In this document: piece after piece, positions 10,764 to 22,500 of the stretch
How the letters are laid out: each line of letters starts with the position of its first letter
Numbering within the stretch: the first letter of the stretch is position 1
From: Agelas oroides
Taxonomy: Eukaryota > Porifera > Demospongiae > Agelasida > Agelasidae
NCBI GenBank assembly: GCA_949130485.1
Contig: OX422186.1
Span: 2,025,313 to 2,089,312, forward strand
Length of the DNA stretch: 64,000 bases
Direction of reading: 5' to 3'
Notes under the pieces: model-generated
What the model was told of the DNA's origin: nothing
The model's database searches: none
What the model saw: only the letters and a program-made list of their open reading frames with translations
Made by a program: the position numbers and the translations under genes

Positions 10764-11299
10764 GGTGTTACCTGCACAGAAAGAATGCTTATGGTTCATG
10801 TGATCAGGGTAGGAGTCAAATGGCTGCGATTCCCGCCGTTTGAGCCTGGATGGTCTCCGACTCCGAACCCATAGTCACGAGGTGGTGGGAGCTCTTCGCG
10901 GGAGATAGCTTCCTAGTACACCTCGCCCTATCGTCATTGGGATTTTCTGATCAAGGCTGACCACCCATGGAGCACAAAGAAGTCAAGTTGAGTGACCTTG
11001 AAACAGGAAAAACCGTGCCTTGCTTTAGTGAGCAAAATTTGAGGCCAAAGAAGCTGCAAGATGCAATCTGTTTATATCTTTAGGAAATGACATAATCTTT
11101 GAACTTGGTGTGAATATCATTATAATACTGAGGCCAAAAACATTGTCATATGTGCAGCCTTACCACGACGTGGAATTAGTGCATGTAGAAAGTGCTCCAA
11201 TTAAGATGGTACTGGAGACATTCAGGTACATGTGCTAAGTATAACCTTGTCTGCTACACTGTCCCCCTCCCAGAACCATATACGTCTCGGATGGTTCAG

Positions 11300-11918
11300 A
11301 AAGTGTCCACATCGATTGGCTAGTTCTGCATTAGGACTTTCTTCTGAGATAATTGCACACTCTCTGACTCCCAGTTAGCAATCTCAGTGCCCTTTTTGAC
11401 TTGCCTTTGTCCAGTGAGGTGCATGTGTTGAATGACTGCATTGGGTTTGTGAAGATCTACCCCAACACGAACTTCACCACTGATGTGGAAAACATTGTCC
11501 ACCAGAGCTACATTTGTGAAGCTCCAGTAAATCCAACCCCAAGATGCATTCATCTTGAATGTCTGCAACCCACATTGGATGCACAGCTTCTTGTGATCCA
11601 ATCTTTGTGTGAAAGTCACCCTTTGGGCACCATCTCCCCAGTAACAGTGCTGATAGACTGGCTCACAGGTTGGACGAGGGTCTGCTTTTGCTTGGACAGA
11701 ACATCTGGTAGGATAATGGAAAGATTGTTCCCAGTGTCAATGGTGAGATGACAAGGGTGTTCCACCACCCTTCCTGCAACAAATGGATTTTCTGCTCCAT
11801 GCACAACACTAATTTTCAAATTCTTAGTTGGGGCCAAGTTTGCCTTGGTAGTTTCCCTGATCCTGCTCCAGATTAGTTGCAGCAAGGGTCCGCTAGAGCC
11901 CCGTACGGCGTACGCCAT
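11300..11918 (-). pseudogene. Gypsy-type retrotransposon protease remnant
   Basis: The minus-strand frame at 11918-11616 contains HLTIDTGNNLSIILPDVL. This is the catalytic D-T-G motif of a retropepsin with its usual hydrophobic follow-up. After a frameshift, the neighbouring frame reads ADIQDECILGLD, typical of the segment that follows the protease in Ty3/Gypsy Pol proteins. Only this fragment is present; reverse transcriptase and integrase were not seen. It lies just outside the DIRS element. Confidence 0.6.
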
Positions 11919-11929
11919 ACTTTTCTGAA

Positions 11930-12202
11930 ACCACTAAACGAAGACAGCAACTTTACGGTATGTATGTACTGTATGCATGCACCCAGAACGCAACTTCCGA
12001 GCATGTAAAAAATTTCCTGGGGGTGTACCCCCAGGCTGCCCTAGGCCCCTCCAATCCTCTCGGCGGCCCTATCCTAGACCGACCTGATGAGACGTCAATA
12101 CTACTAAATGCCGATTGAGTGACTTTGTGTCCAAGCGAATTGCCCAATTCATCTTGGCTGGGCCTACTAGTTAACACAAAGAACAGGAACAGGCTCAGAC
12201 CC
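11930..12202. repeat. Dispersed repeat end with GGGGTGTACCCCC hairpin
   Basis: The words AAAATTTCCTGGGGGTGTACCCCCAG near 12008 recur in variant form near 40795 and, inverted, near 41395. They look like the end of a dispersed transposon family. Confidence 0.5.
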
Positions 12203-12412
12203 GCTAGTCTCGCGTAGCCGGACTCTCGCAGGGAGTAAACGAAGCCCTCACTCACACTAGACAAGCTGCAATTATCGCACGAAGCAATGTAAACTCTGCG
12301 GTGCGCAGCTACTTATCGCCCACCCCAGTTGAGGTGGTGCTGAAACAAGTCTTATAAGGGCAGTTGACCAGACTCTCCCTCCCTGCGAGAGTCTGGCGAC
12401 TACAGACCCGCT
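12203..12412. mobile_element. Short inverted-repeat element (MITE), about 210 bp
   Basis: The left arm contains GGACTCTCGCAGGGAG and the right arm contains CTCCCTGCGAGAGTCTGG. The arms are inverse over about 35 bp with no coding capacity between. Confidence 0.7.
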
Positions 12413-13420
12413 GCGACCTTCGCACTTGAACTGAGAACTATAACTTATGTTCACCCAAGGATGTCTGAGAACAGTGAATAGGTGTTGTAATGAGTGCTTA
12501 CCGTTATGTAAGTTATCAGTATCATTAGTGACATGTGTTGTAATTAGAGACCCAGACTGGTATAATGCAATGTTCTAGAATGTTCTTGATGTCCCATGGT
12601 CTACCTAGTGTATAAATTGCCATACATACTGTGTATAATCAGTCAGTCACATGAGTTTAACTGTTACAAGTTGATGTTCTAGCTCTCACAGCGTCACATT
12701 CAATATTCAACAGAGGTCTGTATTGATAAAAGGTGATTGCACATAGCTAGTTGTGCTTGGAGTACTCACATACACTCGAATTCAGAGTTAAAAATAACAG
12801 TGATAACAAGAAGAAAATGTTGTGACCAGAGGTTTGTCGTTTTAGTTGCATGAATGAACAGTTAAAATGTATGGAGATGCTCTTTGTATTTCCTAGAGCA
12901 GTGTCTAGCTCCCAGGGGGCAGTATATCTTGGAAGTTATCGTAAACAATGTTTGTAACTAACTCACAGTAGCATCTTTGTGTCCAACATTCAACTGAAAC
13001 AGCATACTTTTGGTCACAACAACATTTCTGTTTTTACCGTGTTAAGGTGTTTATGGCATAGAACGAAAATGTTCACTTAATTATGATAAAATACACTTGC
13101 ATGATCTAGGCTGAAATTGGCAACAGAGATCCCAATAAACCATCTCACCTCAGGCCTAAGTACTTCCTGGAACAAATACAGATCAGAGCAAATTTATGTA
13201 GTATCTAGTAAATAAACCATACAAAAAGATGTACAATTGTAAGAGTCAAGTGCTACATATCTATAAGTTTATAAGCTGAGCTATATCTATGACAAAGAGA
13301 AAATACACAAACGAGTTGAAATTTTAATAAGTGCTTGCAGAAAAGGTATAGCCATTACATCTTAAAATGCTATGCTACTAATTCAGTCTACTTCCAAATT
13401 CTTTAAGATATCTTCTAAAG
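12413..13420. other. 3' flank of the NLR gene, no gene seen
   Basis: The sequence is AT-rich. A TATAAATTG-like word near 12611 and a possible long-terminal-repeat look around 12480-12790 were noted but could not be paired with a second copy. Confidence 0.4.
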
Positions 13421-13529
13421 TTATTCAAGACCAACAACAAGTTTAGCATAGTCAGTAAAAGTCTTTCGTTCATCTGCTGCCTGTTGTATCTGCCCTTTTC
13501 CCTCCTTAGTCAGGCCATTGCCAAGCAAG
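13421..13529 (-). CDS. NLR terminal LRR exon with stop
   Basis: After acceptor CTCCAG the exon reads LLGNGLTKEGKGQIQQAA, a degenerate final leucine-rich repeat, and ends in TAA at 13421. It begins with one base completing a codon, as all the LRR exons do. Confidence 0.75.
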
Positions 13530-16500
13530 CTGGAGATGAAGGCATGCTTAATGTAATTATTGATACATCCCACAGTTCCCCTCCCCCCACAAAATCACGA
13601 CATTTTTATGTTGTTAGACTAGACAAAGCTTCCAATCTGGGTGCATAGTTCATTGTGCCATACGTCACTTACTAGTCTTCTCGCTAAAGGGTTGGAAAAT
13701 GTAGCTGACCAAAGGCACTCACATCCAATAAACATATGACGTTTGATTATTCACACCTTTTAGTTGAGAATCACACCATTTTACCAGGTTTTTGTACCAT
13801 TTTTTAAAACATTTTTATCTTTCCTTGAAAGGTATCACATACATTACTTAGCATAACCCAGAAATGAAGTGACTGACAAATAAGTTCCAGATTGATACCA
13901 GCATCGTTACAGTTGCATACACCATTTTTCGGCAAATGCTCACTCAATGCCTGTGCGAGTCATAATGTATGGAAGCTGCTATATGGGGATACCCCGAATT
14001 TTTGCAAAATAGTGATTATTTCTACTTTAATGTAATCCTGATGCCCTACCGTAACATCAATTTGAAACTGAACAATGTGAGATCCATGTTGGTGTGAAGA
14101 TTGTATGTAAGAATGTGGCAAATGACTCTTCGCTGCATCAGAAATGAGGCAAAAATAATTTCCAGCTGTACTCATCTGCATACACTGGCCATGATTGAAT
14201 AAAGCATGGCAGTGGTAGACATCACCACTCAAGTAAGAGCTTTCGATTTGACTGTTAGTCACAGTTAGCAGTAATGCGACCTCATGCAGAAGTGTGCAGT
14301 ATACAGACCTTTTCTGCAGAATACTGACAGTGATCCATGATGGGTTTGGCATATAGTTGTGCAACACAATATTTAGTGCCCATTGGATGACTTACATGCT
14401 AAGTATACATGCTTACAACATTATAGTATATACTATAGTATGCATGGTGTGTTAGATACTCATTCAAAGGCATACCCTTCTAGAGATGTCAGAAACTTTG
14501 CTCTCTTGATCAGTTCAGTCAGAGGTTTGACACTGGCATCAGTGAGTTGGTTACCCCAGATACTATATAAGTGAAGTGAAAATCAATGACATTTTCACTA
14601 CAGACCATTTTACAAAAGTGTATCACGCATTATAATATATAACAAATCTGAATGGTTCACCAGGAATTCAGTTGTGCTTAGCTTAGCCATTTTCAGTTTA
14701 GTCCAGCCTCAAAAGAGTGATAATTTGACTGAGGCATCTAAAAAATTCTGCATACACAGCTTGCCTTCTGCTCCACTGCCAAGCTGCATAGTAGTTAAGG
14801 CATCCGAGCAGTATTGATCTTTACTTCAATTTCCAGCTGAAACCCATTGTTATTATCAGATAGTTCCCTTTCTGTCAATGTTATGATTAACAAGCCTCTT
14901 CACTCTTCTTGTTACTGAGTATATTATGCAGTTGGCATACACAAGTGCCTCAACAAATGCTTGACTAAACAAGAATTGTTAATATTATTGTAGTCTAAGC
15001 AAAATCTATCCTGAAATTACAGGGGCGGATCCAGGATTTTCAAAAAGGGGGGTGGGGGTGGGGGGCTGATATATGGCAATGGAGCGTGTTTAGGTGGGTG
15101 CAGAGGTGGGGGGTGGGTGGAGGGTGCATGAGGTTCTCAAAACACTATTTCTGAGCTTGGACTCTCCTCAAGAACAGCACTCAAACATTTCAAAGAACCT
15201 ATTAGACACTATTGGTAGCTACTCAAACGTCGATGAGATATTCAGTCCTACCGTGCGAAGCGCATGTCTCTAAGTAATGTCTTACACTTTGGAAAAGCTG
15301 TTTCTCAGTTTGGATACTCGTAAAAGCACCGAAGTGTGGTACTCAAACCTTAACTAGTCACTAGAACCCAAAGCTGGTGTTTGAATGTCGACGAGATTTT
15401 CGGTCATCCCACGCAAAGTTCAGAAGCTCCGAGTTCCAATAAAGTTTACTAAGATTAATCACAATAGAAAAATAAAACTATTGGGTAAGCCTACTGTAAG
15501 TTAAAGACTAAGCTATTTTATAGCAACCATTTGACATTTAACTGCTCTAAATGCAGCTACAATCATGATGGAATTTTTTGTCACTAATTGAGTTTGAGTA
15601 GCAGATAATGCAAGGGCAGATCCAGGGCCCCCACCCTTCTGCCTTTAGAGTTTGCCAAGGTGGTGCGCTCTATATTATATCGTCAATGATAACGAACGAC
15701 ACTGTAGGTACTAGATGTGACATCTGTCACATGTCGTCGATGTTTGAGCACCATTCTTGGGCCCAGTAATAAGGGTCCAAGTTCAGAAATACCTTTTTTC
15801 AAGGCGTTTCAAAGGCCATATTTATCAAAGTTCTTACTTTAAAAGGAAAAAATACTACTTGTTCAATGTTAGGTGTTAACCCCCTGGGTTTCAAAGTAAT
15901 TGATAACTACCGTAATCTACCGAAAATGCGCCCATGGGTGATGAACTTAAGTGGCTCCTCAAAGAAAGGAGTGGGTGTATTTACAAGTTACGATAATTTC
16001 CCTACCTCACATGCAGTTACGTTTAGCACCTTCCTCAGCTAGCTATACCCATTCTAATATTGACCAACAACGGTCAAGAACACTGAGTTTTAAATTTGTA
16101 CTAGAATTGATATTCCTAACATAACAACTGTATCTTTGCTCCATGCGATTTTCGCTTCACAGGGAGTAGTGCCAACATCAATCTCAGTGTTATGAAAAAC
16201 AGTTCTACTCAGGCCTGTATAGAAGGGCAGTTCAAAGGTTTGGACAAACACCCCTTTGGAAGGTCACAAATGTTACACAATGGCCACTTTTCCATAAACT
16301 CTGCATACTCCAAACCCATTTTCTGCTGCATTGTACTGGTACATGTCACCTATGATGCAACAGAAATTGGTGTGGCACATAGGAATCCAGTTATACAGCA
16401 ATAGTTGGTGGCACATCCACCTTTTCAGGCTGAGCCAATATAGCCATTAAGTTCACAGAATTGCTTATGTAGTAGGGCAAGTGGAAAATGCTGAAGTGCG

Positions 16501-19500
16501 GAAACCGAAGTACGGAACGGAAGTATTCAGCAGCATTAAGGTATGGGCAGCTCATTAACGGTGCCTTAAATGCAAAATTTGAATTGAACAACTCAAAAAG
16601 TATAATCACAATGGGCACCAAACTTCACAGTGCACTAGAACTAATGAAATTGTGAGGCCATGCCCACTATGGTGACCAGGTGACTTTTATATTGGAGCCA
16701 GTGATGGCCAAGCCACTTTCAGCCAAAAACCATTTTAAGCACCTTAGCCACCAATTTTTTCCTGCTTATGTGATAAAGCACATCCTCTTTACTAAGAATC
16801 CTGGATGGGAAAATATGAATGCATTCGCTTTTGGAGGAAACAGTGACTTTCTAGTTAGTGCACACCAACAAAGTGACATTTTTGGCCATAATTTATTTTT
16901 GTTCAGCATGGTTTTGTTTCCCACGCAGGATTTTGGTGATATCAACCATTTACTTTTGCCTCACACAATTTTCAACCTTACATCTAAAGGAAAAGAAACA
17001 GTAATGTATTAATTTTTAGTCCCTTTTTGACATCATAATTGGTCACCTGATCACCAAAGTAGGCGTGCAAATTAAGGATAATGAGATATTGTCTCTCCAA
17101 ATTTGGATAACGTATGTTAAGCGGAAAGAAAGCTATAGAACCTACTTTTGTTTTCTACTTGTGGCTTAATACACCTGAGTACGGAAGTGAGGAGAAAAGC
17201 TGCCTATCAGTGTCTAGTGCCTTACTGACTCACGACTGTGCCTTGTAGCCAAAGGATGATTATCTCTAAGCAATGTGACAGCCAAGTACTGACACATTGG
17301 ACTCCAGCGAGCACTAAAACAGTCATTTAGCATGACATGGTGAGTGTAGTTGTCTTAGTCTTGTTATGAGACTACGGTGACTATTTGCTAGTGTCTCTGG
17401 AGTAGTTTTGCATCTCGCGTTCAGCCATTAGCGAAGATTCTCGGCAAGGAACTATGGCAACACTCACATCTGCATCACTGTCACGAGAAAATCAGGAGCA
17501 TAGAGCCCGCATGGCTGGCCCACTCACCGTTAGTCTTGCAGTCACACACTTCGTAATAGAGACGCTCGCTGCAGTCCTAGAGCCCAAGATACTACTCTCA
17601 CATCACAGGGTGAGAGTCACCCTTTGGCTACAAGGCCTCACCACACAAAGTCGTGAGTCAATAAGGCACTAAACACCGATAGACGGCTTTTTTTCTCACT
17701 TCTGTACTTCAGTTTCCTCACTTCAGCGTTTTCCATTTGCCCCCGGTACGGTAGTAATCCTATAGCAAACAACAACAAAACTGGAAATACTACATACTGC
17801 GCACTTCAACAATTGAAGCTGCTTGCACTCCTGTAGTGCTTTGCTGAGAGCAATAAAGCCACGATCTCCAATCATATTCCATGTAATACTGTGAAAAAAA
17901 AAAGACATAACTTTGTAGTTAAATATTGACATTTACTACATGCTACACACAGTGGGAGTCAGAAGAACAGTATTCACCAAGTGAAAGGCTTGTACTTGTA
18001 GATAACTTGTTAGTGTAATCTTCCATGCAAAGCCCACTCCCACACCCAAAGATAAAACACGTTTGTGTCTATTTTGCTAAACCTTTGATAAGTGTACTTA
18101 TTGAAACTTCACCAATACTTACTTGCAGTGTATTAAATGAAGGACCAAAACCCAGAGTGGCCAAACTCACAAGTGTTCAATTAGCCACCCCAGTAGCTGC
18201 AGAATTTCACAATTTTGACCTTATGTTGGTGGGAATAGCAATTTTTCATTGCATTTTTGTGCAATTCATGAAATTTTCAGTATTTGATTTTGAGTATGGT
18301 TTTTGGCCTTGGAAAGTAATCTGCTTTGCATTTATATAGCAATTTTCTGAACATACTGGTTATCAGAACACCCTTTGCTCACAGCAGATTACACTGAGTC
18401 TCCTATTATACTTGTTCAGTATACAGTTTGCACTCAGTAAATCCAACAAGCTAAGCAAGTTAACAATGCTCCTCACACTAGCCAATGTGTCATGAGTATT
18501 CACAATTTTTGTGCTTGAGGTGAGGCAAACCTTTTCTAAGAATAGTTAAAGCAGGCAAATTGGTGAAAATAATTTTGCTATGGTAGCTTTAATTACTTTA
18601 TTTTGTTCTGAACCCACAACAGTACAATCACAGCATTTTGAGCAATTATGCTTCAATAAAATCATGGTAACTAGTTAAAAACCATGTTAGAGTCAATAAA
18701 CTATTCTAAACGTGGAACTGAAGACATAATATAAAGCTAAACATATAATTATGCCACTGTGGTTACTGTAATTATTATGTCATGAAATGCCATGATTATG
18801 AAATTATTGTCCTAAGGCTGATGAGCATTCCGCATCAACCATTAAAGATGATCAGTCCACCATCAAAGTGACTCAAGCCTTATTTCTGTCTCCTGTTCCC
18901 AGAGATACACATCTCCTGATATCTTCAATCCTGTTTGCATTGTATTGTGTTACTGCTGATTGTGACATAGATATGTTAACATTAGTTATACTCAGCAGCC
19001 ATTCAATTTTTATGAGCAACAAATATTTCAGTACTTTGCAAACTTTTGTGTCATGAAAAAGTATATTCATGTATTTGTATTTCAGCCTTAACTAGTGTGA
19101 GTTGGAGAATGTGCAATGCCATCTAACTAGAAAAATTTCACAATCAAAATCACAATATGGTGGTGAAATATCGTGAAAAAACTCAGTTGATCACTTCATA
19201 CTTACTCCAGTATTTTAAGCTGTTTGCACTTCATTAGGGCTCCGCTGAGAGCAATGCAGCCTTTAGCTCCAATCTTGTTCATGGTAAGACTGTGGAAAAA
19301 TGTACTAAGTTACCACTACACTCTTATTAAATGATAATGTACTTGTCACACATACCACATACAGTTGCTTCATGTCAGCTTAATGGTAAATAAATGTTTT
19401 GCCCAAAAACAGGAAAAATTGAAGTCTGCTCTCAGCTAGCCTTCCATTGCCTATACACTTGATCTTACTACTGTGATGATACCAAGATGGTTGGATGCTG

Positions 19501-22500
19501 ATTTGCTGTGCCTTTGTGTAGTGGCACCTGAAATGTTACCAAAACAATTACCTCAAAGCATGTACACCTAAATCTTCTCCCTGTCATCTGTTTCCTTAAA
19601 CTCACCTCTACTTGCAAGCCTGCATGATCACATAGCATACTTAAGGTGTACGGCTGTAATTTGATAACAAAGTGCATAACCACAGAAAGGCCTGTTTTTA
19701 TGTTGCAACGTATACACAACGGTTGTCCTATATTAAAAAATCTATCTAGAGCTCAAAGATCAATCCCGTTGGGAAAGTTGAATCCTAAATTACCAGATCA
19801 AACAGTACTTCAACCTGCCTACTACTTGCAGTGGTCAAAAGTCATATTACTGCCATAGTGCCATGAAAATTAAATCCATGAAATTTAATCCTGGGAGCCT
19901 AATCAAGCTTTTACGAAAATTTCTACCCACAAAAATAACCCTCTACACGGCATCCCATAACTTCTTCTCTGAGTGTGACATGATTGGGAAGCATATCCCA
20001 TATGCCACCAACGCCGTGGGCTGCTATAGCAATGCTGCTTTGCATAATCATCTAATACAAAAGAGTTTGAATTCTGATGCAGCGATACCAATAGAGTTTG
20101 TGTTTGATTTTCTGAAACACATTTTCATTCCCACTTGTAGAGGTGAGAACAGTAAAATTATGTCGATGGTGTCTCCTGTTAATGCATGGGGGATGCTTGG
20201 GAAGGGAAGGATGGCCATTTATCCTGGGTAGTGCTGGTGGTAGAGGGTAGGACTAATCATGCAGGGGGCTAAATGCAGGGCTAGATGCAGTGGTATGCTA
20301 GTGGAGGTAGGGGAGCTACGTAAATAATTGGAGGGACAACAGCTGTTATTGGTGGGGCCAAAGTGGCATGAGCTAGTCTTAGCCTCTTACCCAAGCCACA
20401 TAGGCATGCTGCTCCATTGAAATAAGATAATGGCCAGTTTCAGTTTACAACTATCTGCTGGGAGGTCACAGTGCAGGGTTATTCTCCCTATGAAACAGGT
20501 TGGAGGTCAGAACTACTATTTTTTGGTAACATTTGGTAAATTTGAAGAGGGAAAATTGTATCTTTCACGTGCCCAGTGTTTTTTTTTGTGTTTTTTTGCA
20601 GCAAATAAATGTGCGACATACTAAATCCTGCAAGGAAAGAGATGAGTGCTTTCATCACTTCCTTGGCATTGCCTGAAAAATGCCTGCCATCAACCACACT
20701 CTGTGGAGTATTTCCACAGAATGTGGTTGATGGCAGGCGTTTTTCAGAGGGGAGAAATTGTGTAACAAAGGTTAATCATTAGGGGATGAGAGTATACAAT
20801 TCCATGGGTATGTGGCTAGGGCTGGTCAGAGGGTTGGAGTAGGGATAGAGGTAGTAGGAGGGAGCAGCTGGGGCTCTGTATTTTTATACATTACTGGTAC
20901 GTAGCATTTATAGGGTTGCTGACAGAACTAGTCTGAATTGGCTATACGGAGTTGTCAGTATGGTCGTGATGTTGTTATTCTGTACTTGGACGGATTCTGA
21001 AAGTGTTGGGGTCGTGATTGGGGCAGGTTCCTTGACATAGATCTCCATGGACATATATCAGGGTATGGGTGGCTACAAATTCTGGTGTTAAGTCTGCGGT
21101 ATCAGTGAGAAAAATCAATAAATAAAGGAGTAGCTAATTTGGAAAACTTTTTTCTGGTCTCACGTGCTCACAGATGTAGCTATAGTCTTTATAAAATCAC
21201 TGGGAACTACAAACGCTTCAAAGGTGAGTTTGGGTTGGAAATTCCTGTAGCCCACTCCACAACAGACCCAGAGAAAGCAACTCGTTCCCAGGACTTCCCA
21301 CCATCCAGTTTTTGATCGCCTACAGTATGCAAAAATGGAGGGGGGGAAGGCCTGGTCCATTTTATCACGTGAATGACGTCAGTGTCTACCTAGGTAGACA
21401 GAAGGTGGGATTAGCCTCGTTCCCAGGCGTGCCCTCAATAACAAATAGGGGTTGTGCTTTAAACCCACATTATATAGTACCCTTAGTCCAACCAGTGATC
21501 TTGTCTGTGCACAGGTTGTAAATATTTAATACTTGTAAACACTGCTGAATCTTAACATGTTGCTGTGGTAGCTAATTTTCATTTAGTAGAACAAATCACA
21601 ACAGTGGATTAATTCAAACTCACTTTAATTCTTGAAGCTTTTCACACTCATGCAGTTGGTCACTGAGAACAGTGCATCCATCATCTTTAATGCTGTTAAA
21701 ATCAAGACTGTGGAACAAAATAAGTGTTATACCTCATGAATACATAAAAATGTCATTGTGATGCCTGTTTAGGAGACAAAACCAGGATGGAGGACTAGCA
21801 TGAAACAATCTAAGGCTTGCTTTTTGAATTACTACTATTAAAGCAATTCACATTAAATCATGTGACCATGATGGTGCTATTTATAGCTTTGTTGTGGCAA
21901 TAAGGGGATGTGTCACTTTCATGAGCACTATGAAGTATTCATTCTATTGGCACCTTATAATGTTGTTGTGCAGCACTTTCAATAAATAAAAATTGTGGCA
22001 TAGGCGACCTCTAAGCATCTGATGTTCTTTTTGTTTTTAGCAGACACTAGTACTTGTAGAATCAAAGTGTAAACGTTTTTTACCTCTCTAAGGCATGTGG
22101 TAGTAGTAGCAATGCATGTATAATTTTTTTTGCAGGGCTTACCGTAGTCTCGTGAAAAAGGGCCCACTTACGAAAGAGCACCCACCCACTACTTTTCACC
22201 CAATTTCCTGTACAGGGTCAAAGTTTACTCGAATGAGCACCCACCCTGGAGCGAGCTTCGCGTGGAGTTTGAGAAGCACAGTATGCGTATCTGAGGTAAG
22301 AAACTTTGTGTAATACTTCACCGAAGTTGCTACAAGGCATATTTGCGTAGACGGACGTAGCTAACGCGGTGTGCACTGCGAGCTACACCATGCTCATGGT
22401 GACGTGGTGCTGTTCAGAGTGTTGTGTGCCGTTAGGACTCGACTTCGAAGCCGCTGGTGGTTCCGTTGTACGTTACTGTTTGTCCAATTATTTGCTTCGA

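Larger units (their letters stand above)
6955..11180 (-). mobile_element. DIRS-1-like retrotransposon, decayed
   Basis: Oriented on the minus strand, the element is bounded by inverted terminal repeats of about 150 bp (6955-7150 and 11030-11180). It has an internal complementary region at 7413-7522 whose two halves are complementary to the two outer ends. DIRS-1 elements use such a region as a template to close a circular intermediate. Inside are RNase H and tyrosine recombinase remnants in the usual DIRS order. A convincing reverse transcriptase core is missing, and the frames carry shifts and stops, so it is a dead copy. A MULE-like element (10131-10763) is nested in its 5' part. Confidence 0.8.
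14563..17804 (-). other. NLR intron with two inverted-repeat elements
   Basis: The intron holds a hAT-like repeat beginning CAGGGGCGGATCCAGG near 15023, with inverted internal arms around 15150-15200 and 15740-15800, and a MITE at 16473-17744. Open frames at 16192-16404 and 16680-17012 look non-coding. Confidence 0.6.

Noticed and set aside
12476..12790. Long terminal repeat with TATAAATTG promoter belonging to the Gypsy remnant
   Set aside because: No second copy was found, and its apparent orientation is opposite to the protease fragment.
13960..14367. 135-codon minus-strand open frame in an NLR intron
   Set aside because: No recognisable domain, no splice sites in keeping with the LRR exon phase, and the region lies between two confirmed exons.
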